A DNA stretch of 64,000 bases, from NCBI GenBank assembly GCA_037447605.1, contig CM074808.1, forward strand, positions 823,665 through 887,664, in the 5' to 3' direction. The translations under genes and the position numbers were made by a program. Below the pieces are notes generated by a model that saw only the letters and a program-made list of their open reading frames with translations, was not told the DNA's origin and made no database searches. The DNA comes from Zygnema circumcarinatum. Its lineage: Eukaryota > Streptophyta > Zygnematophyceae > Zygnematales > Zygnemataceae. How positions within the stretch are numbered: the first letter of the stretch is position 1; the number at the start of each line of letters is the position of its first letter. Of this stretch, positions 21,941 through 33,264 are shown in pieces.

Positions 21941-22495
21941 TATAGATCCGTATGTATCAAACGCGTGTATTAATACACTGTATAATACAGTGTATGTACA
22001 GCGGCTGCTTCTAGTGCCGTGTTGTTGCGCCTAGAAGTTGATTTCCGTTTCCAAGCTTTCTCTCTGTCCTTATGTCTGTCGTGACCGCTTCTTTTGGTTC
22101 CTTATGTCGACTTTCTCCTTGTACATTTGATGGCCTTTCCATCGTGAGTTCAATCAAACATCCTTCATTTTTCTGTATAATACATGCGTATTATACACCA
22201 TTTTAAAAATACAGTGTATTTTATATGTATTTAACGTATTTTCTTTTGATTTCTCGCTAATTGAACGGAGATTGATTATTGGCCAACCAGCACCTCAACA
22301 CGTGTTACGGGCCACGCGTGTGACACGTGTGGCCATATAGTTCCGTACACAATCATCGTACAGAAAATCCGTACAACTCTATGTCTGGTTGTACGGATGT
22401 TAACAGTTGCGTTTGGGTTTTATACAGTGTAAAATACTGTATTAATACTGTATTATACATTGTATTGAACCTAAAGTGTATAATACGGATCTATA
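21941..22495. mobile_element. 555-bp copy of the TATAGATCCGT element, inverted, with internal cargo
   Basis: Begins TATAGATCCGT, ends ACGGATCTATA, and is flanked by the perfect 8-base duplication GTTGACTT (21933-21940 and 22496-22503). Read on the minus strand it matches the 361-base copy at 9173-9533 from end to end, plus an extra 194 bases. The extra segment is bounded by the direct repeat TATTATACAG, so the short copy can be derived by deletion between these repeats. Confidence 0.85.
22011..22172 (-). pseudogene. Coding remnant inside the 555-bp element
   Basis: About 53 open codons on the minus strand read NEGCLIELTMERPSNVQGE followed by SRHKEPKEA and a stop. The peptide is related to those in the Mutator-like element (6279-6560) and at 54.8-55.0 kb. 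There is no start codon and no known domain; it looks like a fragment of a transposon-encoded protein. Confidence 0.45.
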
Positions 22496-22503
22496 GTTGA
22501 CTT

Positions 22504-23750
22504 AGCACGATCGACTTGGGTTCGGTTCGGTATAGGTTCAGGAAAGCCATGTAGTACTTAGGAACCTCGGTTGTAGCACTACTAAAAACTCGATATTCGT
22601 AACATTTTTTGCTAAGTCTGACACGCCCTGATGCCTGGACTGGTTAGGCTTGCAATCTCTACCATTGTCCAATCTTCGAGCCTTCAACTTCAGTTCCCTC
22701 CCGCTCTCTACTTGTGGCTGCCACTTTTTGAAGGCACCAAAGGCATCCAATTTCCTCATACGCATCTTCACCCATATTCTCGTTGAGATGTCAATGATGA
22801 AATACTTACTGCGCTCCACCTCCACTCTTAGGGCTACCAGAACCATCTCTGTGCTCCAACCCAAGTTTTTGTTCAACACGAAGTGCTTTGGCCCCATGAA
22901 CAACATGCCGATGGACCTTCCCGAGATCTAGATCTGATCAGATCGTGTACGGCCGTTCGTTGCTGGTTCTGTGCCTCACAGTTCAGTAAAATAAAAACGT
23001 TAGTTTTATGGAACTGGCGTCGACGCACGCCGATGGAAACGCTTCCTCACAACAATAACAACTGTCCCACAAAACGACAAATTACGATTTTTTCGCCTCC
23101 GCCAACCGCGTCACCCGTCGCCGCAAATCTCGCGATTGGGGGGCGTCCATTGGCTGACGCCTCTCCGCTACGGACAAAATATGGCCACGTGGCACGCCCT
23201 GCACGGCAGATTTGAGTCCCAGTCCACGTGGCGCGTCGTCGGCCGGATTTTGGAACTCCGCGAACGCTGATTGGCCGCACCGACATCCAGTCGAGATGAG
23301 AGCTGGCGTACCGACCACAGTTGACACGTTTCTATTTTTCGGACCGTCCGATACAAACCAAATGCTCGAGGCCGTCCATTTTTCGCTTTTTACTTACAGA
23401 ACTTTTTTGGAAGGTTCGGCTTTCGTAGCGATCCCCTCACCGTCCACCGGCGACTCGCCACGTGTACTATGTGATGGCTTGGCACTTCCTCATTGGATGT
23501 GGCTGGAGAAAAAAGGTCGCAGACATATGTCGTTTGAGATCCAAAGCGTGAAACTAATTTAAACTGAAACCGAATCTCATGCATGGAACCACCCTCCTTT
23601 GGCGTGCAAATTGCGGCTGCTTCTGCAGGTGCTTCTGCATGCGGCTGAGAGGAGAGTGAGGAGCGAGAAGGGAGGAGGGAGGAGGGAGGAGAGAAGTAGG
23701 GAAGGCCGTAGAGCTTGAGGGAGGAGGGGGGTGTCAGGGTTTCTGTCAGG
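22504..23750. other. Upstream region of FAD2
   Basis: No supported gene. A 122-codon minus frame at 22538-22906 has no recognisable features. The part 23100-23470 carries three G-box-like sites and ATTGG/CCAAT boxes, and 23641-23740 is a GA-rich leader directly before the FAD2 start codon. Confidence 0.55.
23185..23231. promoter_or_regulatory. Paired G-boxes upstream of FAD2
   Basis: Two CCACGTGG palindromes at 23185-23192 and 23224-23231, with a third CCACGTGT at 23458 and ATTGG boxes near 23150 and 23270. G-boxes bind bZIP and bHLH factors in plants; the sites lie about 520-570 bases before the FAD2 ATG. Confidence 0.55.
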
Positions 23751-26700
23751 ATGGGTCGAGGAGGGGACAACTCCATGGCTTCCAAGCGCAATGTCGGGAC
23801 ACGGCTTCCATGTGTGAGTGTGACAGTTATACAGATCAAGCTCAGATATTGCAGGAAATCAAAGCTTTCTGTTCACGTTTTGTGGATCCGTCCGACTGAG
23901 GCATGTATTCACATGTACCAAGAGTTGCGTATTGAGTGTTGAGTGAAAAGCTTACAGAGCATCTCTTGCTATTGTTCTGCCTTCCAGGAGAAGCCTCCTT
24001 TTACAATGGCAGACCTCAAGCGTGCAGTACCTGCGCACTGCTTCCAGCGGTCCTTGCTCACTTCCTCCGCGTACTTGGTGTTCGACCTCGCAGTAATGAT
24101 GGTCCTTTTTACGGCAACCAAGTCTTTCAACCATCCATCTCTCCCCACCTTTGCGCCCTTCATTCTTTGGCCTCTCTACTGGATGGTGCAAGGCTGTGTA
24201 GCTACAGGCGTATGGGTTATTGCCCACGAATGCGGACATCAGGCGTTCTCTGACTACGGATGGATTAATGACTCGGTCGGCATGATACTGCACACAAGCT
24301 TGCTTGTACCCTACTTCTCCTGGTAAAAGTTTTTATGTCTAGCGGTTGCTGTCGGATGTAAAGTTTAGGGAGGCCCTGGAGACCCTCTTTTCTGTTTGAA
24401 AGTTTGGAGGGTGCTGCGTCTTCGTTATTGTGCAGTTATGTTTCTGTCAATCGCTGTGCAGCTTGATGCTTTATACTTCGGTTCAGCCTGGAGCTGAGAC
24501 ATAGAGAAGCATGTATTATGATGTCGGCTGTGGATATCTCGAATCGCTTCATGTTCATTTTATGACTATTGAGTAGAAAGCATGTTGAGCTATAATGACA
24601 AGCGTGGGTCGTTTTCAGTGTGGAAGTTTAGGGGGGGGGGGGAGTTTCTTTCATAGACATTTTGGGATAACTGCGCCCTAGTAGTCGTAGTTGCTTGCTT
24701 CGTTTGTTTATTGAGGTGCTTAAAAGTGTTGAGTGTCTTTGTGCTATCGTGTATAGAACCGACACTCTTTCCTTGCTCCAACGTCTGTGCAGGAAGTACA
24801 GCCACAGGAGGCATCACAGCAACACAGGGAGTCTGGAACGTGATGAGGTAAGCTGTCAATGTTTCATGAAGCGCTCTTTGGATTTCATTTCCGCCTCCTC
24901 CCTCATGTACTTGTGCATCCTTCAGGAGGGCCAAGATTGCAGGGAGCAGCAGCGGCAGTTGCTGCTCTGGCAGTGCATGCTCTGGGGAAGGAAAGACTTC
25001 TTTCAACAAGGCCTTAAAAATGTTTTAACTGAAGGGGATTTCCTTGTCATTAAGTTTTTGAAGTGGAGTGAGGCTGGTGATCTGTCCGCGTTTGCCGATT
25101 TGAATTAGGTGCTTAGTCGTTAATTCCAAGGATGCTGCCAATGTCAGAGAATACATTTCTTCTTGGTTTCTTTATTTTGTTGTTGTGTTGATGCGGAGCA
25201 GGTCTTTGTGCCAAAGCTGAAGGAGCAGGTGCCTCCTCTGTACGAATATCTGCAGCACCCTCTGGGACGAGTGTTCAAAATCTTCGTGACTCTTACTATT
25301 GGATGGTTCGTTCTACCATTCTATTCCTTTGTATTGCTGCTGTCTTTGTGTAAATCATCGAGCTTGGCAGATTTTTAGTCCTGAGGACTGTATGCTGCAC
25401 GAGGAGAGGAAGAGAGGTTTCTTGGCAAAATCTACAATAGAATGTCAGTGCCGGGAGTAGCCAGGCTGCCTACGTGTATTCACGCAGATTCTTTGTCCTT
25501 ATGCTGGTGAATGTACAAGGTTAGAAGCTAGTGTTTGAAGTAATCATGATGTGCTCTTCGACACTCTTCTTTTTGTCACCAGAGATAGGGTAGGGGCTGC
25601 ATATGTGTGGAGACAGGCCACTCTATTTGGCTATCAACAAGAGCGGCCGCAAATATGATGGCTTTACAAGCCATTTTTTTCCTGGGTCTCCGATTTTCAA
25701 TGATCGGGAGAGGTTCTTTGTAAGTGCGCAATTCCTCCTTCCTTTCTTGGTGATGATCGTTGTAAGGGGGTCCACTGACTTTTGATGTGGGGTATTCTGG
25801 AATTCTTGCTAATGGATTGATTGGTTGATGTAAGAACAAGCCTGTGTTCTTGCATAATGCTTGACACTTTCACTCAAAGCAGCCTGGAAAAGGGAGAGAG
25901 GGAGAAAGAAGGGGTAGGCAAAACAATAGCACCTTCAATTGGTACAGAAGTTGACCTGGATCTTCTGTGGGTTAATTTGTGCCTTCTTGGAAATGAATTT
26001 TTGAACCAGTCTGAGTGTGATGAACTTCTGCTTCCTTCTTGAAGCTGAAGCGTGCGTATCACTCAAAAGTTTTCAATGAAGGTCGGTTGCAGGTGGCACT
26101 AAGTGACGCTGGTCTCATAGTCATGATGGCCATTCTCGGCTACATTGGATCATCCATGGGATATTTGTGGCTTATCAATGTGAGTCTTCGTTTACAATCT
26201 AGTTCTTGCCGAGAGTCTTAGGTTGCCTTCAATGCATTAAACATGGCATGTTTAAGTACTAAAGGAGATAAAGATATTTTTTAATTTTACATGGCATTCA
26301 GCCAGTGCAGGGTGCAGTGAGAAGATGTGAAGAAAACATGCCGGGATTGCTCATACTGTATGAAATCCCTGTCAGAAAAGAAAAACTGCATAGAACTTGA
26401 CTTCGATGTTTGGATATGGGCTCACCTGCAGGTGTATGGTATGCCATTGATGGTAGTCAACGCCTTCCTCGTCCTTATCACTCTCCTCCAACACACGCAT
26501 CCTGACCTCCCTCACTATGATGAAACAGAGTGGGAGTGGCTCAAGGGGGCGTTGTCAACTGTGGACCGTGACTATGGCATTTTGAATCATGGTGAGCATA
26601 TAGGATTCTGTTGTTTTAGTCTGCCTTTTTTCAGAAGCTGCTAGGTAGTTGTGGCTAACACCATTGTCGCCCTTCTCTATGTTTGAGAGGGGGGTAAGAT

Positions 26701-27366
26701 GAAGCCGTCTCATTTTGCCTCTGTGTATGTGTCTTCACTACTGCAGTTTTCCATCATATAGCGGACACCCATGTGGCGCACCATGTCTTCTCCAGCATGC
26801 CTCACTATCATGCCGAGGAGGCTACTCGAGCCCTGAAGCCCATTCTTGGGGACTACTACCGCTTCGACTCCACCCCTGTGCCTGCAGCGCTGTGGAGGGA
26901 GACACGAGACTGTGTATATGTAAGTGATATCTTTCAACCTCTCATCACCGTCAGTAAACATAAGACAAAGTAGAGCTGGATAAGTAATCACCGTGAACGA
27001 TGATATCTTTCTCTTTTTCATTTCAACGGGCAGTGTGGTACATAAGCGTAACAGCCAAACTTTGGCTGTAGATGCTGTACAATACTTGATGAACAGTTTT
27101 TGCTGTGAACAATCATTCGGTCACCCTCATTCGCTCGTCATAGTTTTTGAAGTCATTGCGTCGCCCATTCCATCATGTCAGTGTCCAGTGTGGAATGCAG
27201 CTCACATGCAACCTCACTCGAGGGATACGAGGTCAGTTTAAATTCTCTTATGGATATGTGAGAGAGTTTGGTAGTGACAGGTGGTTGCTGTGTGTTTCAG
27301 GTCGAGTCAGATACTCCCGGCGAAACGAAGATCTTGTGGTACAAGGGCAAGACCAAGGCAACCTGA
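23751..27366 (+). CDS. FAD2: Delta-12 oleate desaturase (FAD2), microsomal
   Basis: Nine exons: 23751-23813, 23988-24322, 24793-24847, 25202-25305, 25617-25719, 26093-26179, 26432-26591, 26747-26919 and 27301-27366, giving 381 residues (Arabidopsis FAD2 has 383). The three diiron histidine boxes are present: HECGH (residues 101-105), HRRHH (about 137-141, in the 55-base third exon) and HVAHH near the C-terminus. Family landmarks include [52 protein letters not shown] and ILGDYYRFD. Several hydrophobic segments fit a four-pass ER membrane enzyme that puts the second double bond into phosphatidylcholine-bound oleate using cytochrome b5. The start is the ATG that gives MGRGG, as in plant FAD2. 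Angiosperm FAD2 coding regions are normally intronless, so eight coding introns are unusual. The leader is GA-rich. Confidence 0.95.
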
Positions 27367-28522
27367 TCTGCTTAGGCCTCCCCCTTACACAACACAACTT
27401 TCCGATTATTCTTTCAGACTCCACCTTGTAGTTATCCATATACTATTTTATAGGCCTTCTATTAGCCGATTCTTCGAGGGGATGGAACACATCTGGAGTC
27501 TGCATGTTGCGGACCAACAGACTATGAAGGCCTGTACTTGTATTCGTGACAGGAAGCCAAGCCTCATGATATGACAGACTGCCTCTAGTACATGCATGCA
27601 TGCAGGGCATGTAAAATTGGCATGCCTATTATGATATATGAATGATGTTTAACTTCTGTATTCAATATCCATGCATGTGTGCATACTTCGTGCTATTCCA
27701 GCATCTTTGGGATTCACGACTGTAATGGCTGGAATAAGATCTGGAAAATTTTGGTGTACAGATAAGGAACAGGCAGCGAGCGGGGTCGTACTGTTCAGCC
27801 TTCCTAGTGACAGATATTACAGTTCAAGTTTTCAAAGATGACTTTCCCCATCACATGGAACCTACACACTCTGTTAACATAGGTACAGTTGATCAAACTT
27901 GTGCAACGTCAAGTAAAATATAATGTTAAGCACATCTGCCATCTGAAAAAAAAGAAACACATCTGTGTTCGTTTCCTCTATCTACTACCTGAATTCTCAA
28001 AATTGATAAAACTGATGATAAGCCTCCGAACACTAATGCGACGGTGAAACACAGAGAAAATTAAAATTTGCATTTGCTCCAACCGATCGGAAACACACAT
28101 TCCTGTGCGCCCCATGTCTACCTGAAAGTACGGGAAGAAGATGGCATCTACAAGTGACAAATCCTTCCCAGCCAGGCCGCACGCCCAACAATTCATCTGC
28201 AAACTTACAGCAATGCGAGCAAAGAACTCGCACACTGTAGTTATCAAGACGGAAAAAGTAGTTCTACTTAAGGTGCTGCGAATTAAACTCTAGAGATTGC
28301 TCTCCAAACTTACAACGAAAAAGAGAAGCGCCATGCTGCAGTGGGGGCACATCATAACTCTCCTCGGTTGTGAAACTAAGCAGCTTGAGTGGCCAATAGA
28401 AGCACATTTCTCTGACCGACAGGGTCCAAGTATCCTCTAAGCGCTACTCAAGGAGACTGCTCAAACGTTTCATAGAGAAGAGCACAGCTGTAACCGCTGT
28501 GAGCTGTAACCACCTTTTCCTT
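27367..28522. other. 3' region of FAD2 and downstream spacer
   Basis: Likely FAD2 3' untranslated sequence at first, then AT-rich spacer. A short minus-strand frame (27978-28247) has an acceptor-like start but no links; it may be 3' untranslated sequence of the minus-strand transcript upstream of it. Confidence 0.45.
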
Positions 28523-28925
28523 TTAAAGTTTGGCAGACCGCGGTGCACTGGCAACCACAAGATGCCGATGGCGATAGAGCCACTGCCCTACGACTGTGGC
28601 CATGTAGGCACCAGGAATATCAGCTTCTCTGGTGAGACCTATAAGGGAAACTCCTAATTCTAGGGAAACTGCAGGGGTCTTCTTCACACAGACCAGCCAA
28701 GCGGGGGCTGCAGCACCGGGCTGCGAACTCACGCTGTAGAGTGATGCAGAGGGAAAGTGCAGGGCCAGCTGCAAGCGAGCAGTGTATATCGAATCAGCAA
28801 GATTATGTGAGAGGCTGAGGTAGAAGTAACACGATGTAACAGAAGCTTGAGGCTCTTCTTTGTCAGCCTTTGCACAAGAGTGCAGATTGCAAAGAGGCAG
28901 GCGGAAAGCAGCTTTGACTCTTTTC
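28523..28925 (-). CDS. Unrecognised protein, C-terminal exon
   Basis: A 134-codon open stretch begins at a good acceptor (tt..ggcag) and ends with a stop at 28523. It includes KADKEEPQASVTSCYFYLSL, then DSIYTARLQLALHFPSASLY, then READIPGAYMATVVGQWLYR, and ends in SAPRSAKL; the last three residues, AKL, resemble a peroxisomal PTS1 signal (weak evidence). A possible first exon at about 29089-29050 starts MRITRPGKRS with donor gtaagg, but its phase does not match this frame. A strong donor (gtgagt) also lies inside at about 28731, so splicing may differ. I do not recognise the family. Confidence 0.35.
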
Positions 28926-29437
28926 CTGCCAATATAATCATAAACTGTGTGCATAGCATGCATGAACCGACTCTGTTAGGAGCTTAAGAACCTTCATGAA
29001 CCTATGAAGGACCCCTTATGAGCTTAGCTTAAAAAAGTTTCTCCTTACCAGATTCAGCACTTCGTTTTCCTGGCCTTGTGATACGCATGCCACCACCGCC
29101 TTCAGCTGCTGTTCAGATCCGACCTGCAGCGGCCATGATTATCCTTCACTACAAGTCAGCCCTGCACCCTCGGACTGCCCCATTTGCTTCTTGTCCATAA
29201 GGGACAACTCGCTGCTCTCAAAACAATGGCTGACGCAGCCTCTAACCTTAGGGGGGGCACCCACTCTTTTCTTTGATTCTGGTATCATCAATGCTAATGA
29301 CGGCCCTTTTGATCGGTTTAAACTCGGTCGCATACACGTCGGAATCTCACATGATACTGAAATGGGCAATGGACATCTAGAAGAGGAGTTCAGAAGTGGG
29401 TAGTAGCACAATTGATGTAGCCGTCCCATGGAATAGC

Positions 29438-32079
29438 TCAGCTCACCTGCATTGTAAGATGCTCAACTGCCATTCGGACAGCTGTTTCCACTCCCACTCC
29501 CTCTACAGAAGCAGCAGCTGAAAACATTCCACCCTTGGCTTGCATCAAGAGAACTGCCCCAGATGCTGCCACTGATATCTCCTCCGGTCTCCGCAGCGAC
29601 CATTCAGGAGCAAGTCCATGAAGGGTGCATGTTGGGAGCTCCTCAAGAAGCATGCGAATGCTTTCCTCAAGATTGTTAGCTGTTCGACCTTCACCTCCTT
29701 CTGCTTCTGAATCCTGAAGCTCCATGTCGTCACTTCCTCTCCAGGCAGAGCTTCCAACAGCCACCAATGCTAGGGTTGAGGGGCCCATTACCAGGCCAGC
29801 AGCAGCAAGTTTGGCAGCTTCAGATAAAGCCACCGGCAAAGAGGATCTGACGGCAAAACCATGGGCTCCTGCCACCTCTCCTGTCGCATCAGGCTCCCTC
29901 GCAAAACTTGCAAAATTCATCACCTCTTCCATGCCTACAGCCGATGGGAAAGCACCGTCGTCCTCCCTAGGAGCAAACGGTTGCAATCCAGGAACCCTCT
30001 CCTGAAGTGGAATTGACTGGAAGTGCTCCTGCCCCCACCCTCTCTTCATGTTTGTTGATTCTTGACCCCTCCGTGTCTGCCCCTTTTGGACTACAGAGAT
30101 GCTCGAGGCTTTCCCGTTTTTGTCACCTACAGATTTCTTGATGGAAGTCTGTCCTGCAACTACTTTCTGACTTTCTTTTCGGCTATGCTTCATCTTGACA
30201 AGGGTTCCACCCACCGCAAGAGAAATCACACCGGCCATCAGCAGAAGGCCTCTAAAAGTGGACAAACTCATTCCTGGAGAAAGTAGTGCCCTGACGCCTT
30301 GGCTGGTTTGGAAGACCTCCGGAGCCATCGACTCCTTTCTAGGAGGAATGGTCACTACCTGTCCTACTTTGATCGGCTGATTCTCTGAAAGGCTGTTTAC
30401 CTCAATCAGGTCCCCTACATCAACCCCAAACTCCTCTGCAATTTCATACAAATAATCACCCGAACGAATGGTGTACTCCCTGAATCCTCCTTGCTCCAGG
30501 GTGGCTGCTGCAGGTACAGCTTCCCTTGAGTTTTTCCGAGCTGCCAGTTCCCCAAGATTTTCGCATTTTTGTCTGAGTTGCTTTTCCTCGCGAAGAGATG
30601 GCCCTTCTCGATTCCTAAGCAGCGGAAGCATCAGTGCCTGTCCTGCTTTCACCTTGCCCAGGTCCACCTCCGGATTCAAGGCCTGAAGCTCACTTCTCGT
30701 TACACCCCAATCCTTCGCAATGGAAGAAATTCGATCTCCTCTCTTCAGCACATATGTTGTTGCATTGGATGCATCACCCCCAGTCCTTTCATTAACAGAC
30801 GTTGGCTTCGCCCGAACGATTCCCCCCAACTCCGTTCCTCCTTTCTTGGCAACATCACAGACATCGACAGCTGGAAATTCTTTGGGAGGCACTGAACAAG
30901 TATCGACTGCTGCGCTTACCGAACGCTTTTCCGATAGTGCCGATGGGGAAGAGGGCATTGAGCATTGCTCTGCACTAGTATTGTTTTCCGCACTGACTGG
31001 AGGTGAACTTGTAGGGCATTGCAGCAGCTGACAGCTGTCAAGAGCTGGCTCTACAAGCCCCCTTGGAACGACTATTTTCTGCTTTGGCTTCACTCTGTCA
31101 AGATCGACTCCCGGATTCAGTCTACGCAAAACTTTCAATTGCACACCCAGCTTATTTGCAATGGCAGCAACCCACTCTTTGCGCTTGATTTCATACAACT
31201 CCGTCTCTTCTCTCGTAGCCACAATTTCCTCACTAGTCTCTGGAGCAGGTTCAGATGATAACTTCTCAATTGCTGCATTGCCTTCTCTATCACTGCTGAC
31301 AGCAGATCTTCCCTTCATCCACCCCACAAAAGCCTTCGCTGCCCGGCTTCCAGAAGCAAAAGGGCTCTCTGCAGTTTCGTCAGTCGCTTGCTTGGCGTCT
31401 GCATCCGTAGATGCAATGCGGTAAGAATCGTCTTCTGAGGCTGCCAGCTGGCAGGCTGATGGGTTCGGTAAAGCGTCTCCTTCTCCTCTGGCCAACCATT
31501 GTTGTGTTCGGGAGCCAGCCTGTTAGAAATAGTCAGTGCATCTGAAGCCGATGAGCAGCTTCCGCCATTCCGACATCCTTTACTATGGAACGGCTGGTCA
31601 AGTTTTAAAACTTGTGGTCAAGACATGCAAGGAAGACGTGACTGAAGCCCGTCCAAAACCAAAAACAAAAAAAAAATGTGTATGCCAAATGCAAGCGGTT
31701 TCCAAAAGTAACAAAATATCTTGTTTCTTGATCTTCAGGAAGCGACTATACCGGACAGTTTCAGAGAATACCACACACGGCATAACATTTCAAGCGACGC
31801 ATGCACAAAAAATTACAACATATGTTACGAACGGATCCAGTACCTTGTCACGACAGCAGCTGGAGAGGGAGTCGCACGGCAACGAGAGGCCCCCCTCCTT
31901 GAAGCCCTACTCGAACAGGCCGCGCCTTTGTGACTGCCACGTGTTTCCCTGCCGGCGCGATGCCGCGACAGCAGCATAGCAACGCAAGCAGGAGCAGTTG
32001 CCTCGTGCGCTTCTTGAGAGAAGCCAGCTGTTGCAGGGTAAAGGGAAAGGTTCTGCAGAGGAGACGCCACGGCAGCCAT
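29438..32079 (-). CDS. Triple-LysM membrane protein with plastid transit-like N-terminus
   Basis: Two exons: 32079-31844 and 31487-29438, 761 residues. The first exon (MAAVASPLQNLSLYPATAG...) is rich in Ala, Ser and Arg and poor in acids, as in plastid transit peptides. Three LysM motifs follow: about residues 175-223 (IANKLGVQLKVLRRLNPGVD), 323-367 (KRGDRISSIAKDWGVTRSEL) and 415-461 (RSGDYLYEIAEEFGVDVGDL). A single hydrophobic segment lies at about 489-510 (GLLLMAGVISLAVGG), then a 250-residue tail. LysM domains bind N-acetylglucosamine polymers such as peptidoglycan or chitin. The acceptor at 31488 (ggccag) was chosen because it keeps phase; an alternative acceptor at about 31521 would shift the frame. 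A donor-like CAG/gtgagc just before the stop means the extreme C-terminus could differ. Membrane location and plastid import are inferred. Confidence 0.75.
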
Positions 32080-33264
32080 GGCTGCTGCAGGGAGCCCTCC
32101 TCCCTCACCACCACTCACCTCTCCTCTCCTCTCCTATCCCACTCCCGCCCACAAAGATAGCAAAAGCGCCTGTCAAACCAAAGCTGATCCCCGTGCAAGG
32201 CTGACCAATTCCACGTAAGAATGAATTTTGAAATTGGAAAATACTTGGCTGTGTAACTGGCAATGAAACTGTAACTAGTCGTAGAACGACGCAGTGTTCA
32301 GTCACATAGATCCCAATGATTTGGACTTTAGAGGGTACTGTACTTTGTCGAATATGCACCAATCACGGCCTGCCATGTCAACAAAATGTCCACGTGGCAA
32401 ATCCGGATTGGCTCTCGTTCTCATTTTTTCACTTTGAACGGAGACGAAGACCCTCCCACCTTCAAACTTGGAGGTCTGGAAGGGGGCAACCCTAAAAGTT
32501 GGAGAGGCTTCATTGCAGGAGCAGGGACAGGGAGCGGGAGGCGGTGGTCGGTAAGAGCCTGCAGAAGCGCCCTTTCCTATCACGTTAAATCTTATGTTTC
32601 TTTCAAGATGGAGACTGTCTTTGCTGGCTTGAAGTGTATGCTCTGTCGTGTGAATTGACTCGGTGTGCTTCTGAGGTTTATTGAAAACCGTGGGGGTTGT
32701 CATTATATGCTGGCCTTGGGTGTTCTGATGATAGAGACGTTGTTGCGGTGGTTTTTCTGCCTTCGTTAGCATCGGCGTTGTTTTTAGGAGGATGCAATTT
32801 GCATGCGGTTATGGTTCAAGTCGTGCTTGTCGCCTTTTTACCGTTTCTTTCCTCAAATGGATTACTGTTAGTGATCTTGTCGTTTTTTGGAAAAGCTGAA
32901 CTTTGGAGTTGAAGAATACTAGACCGTAGAAAGTAGCTTTTTAAGAGGACGACAGATGTCTCTCACTGTTACCCTGGCGAGTGTCTACTGTTTTTTCACT
33001 TCTTTTCTGCCTGTATTCGCTTTTGCCCCTGCATACTGGAAATGAATAAATCCAGTTGGGACTCATTTGTTGTATGAAATAATTTTGTAAGACAGTATGA
33101 TGTGGTCTCTTCATAGGGTCCCTTTCGTCTCTGAGGCGTGAATTAAGCAATTACATGAGCTCTAATCTGATGGCTTTTGTTCATATAGCACTTGGCACGT
33201 TGTTCAAACATTTTATATCTGTGGAACCTTTCACTGTCCATGTTTTTATGCAGGTTTGACGTAT
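32080..33264. promoter_or_regulatory. Divergent promoter of the LysM and CCHC genes, with a 5' UTR intron
   Basis: The two genes are transcribed away from each other. The minus-strand leader next to the LysM ATG is GA-rich (GGAGAGGAGAGG). A G-box CCACGTGG at 32390-32397 is followed 8 bases later by ATTGG (32406). On plus, a GA-rich exon ends with a donor (cg/gtaaga) at 32551 and the acceptor tatgcag ends at 33253, giving a likely 703-base 5' UTR intron of the CCHC gene. Confidence 0.55.

Noticed and set aside
22538-22906. 122-codon minus-strand frame
   Set aside because: No recognisable family, no splice partners; may be chance or an old transposon fragment.
27978-28247. 89-codon minus-strand frame (DMGRTGMCVSDRLEQMQ)
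   Set aside because: No start codon or matching donor found upstream; more likely 3' untranslated sequence.
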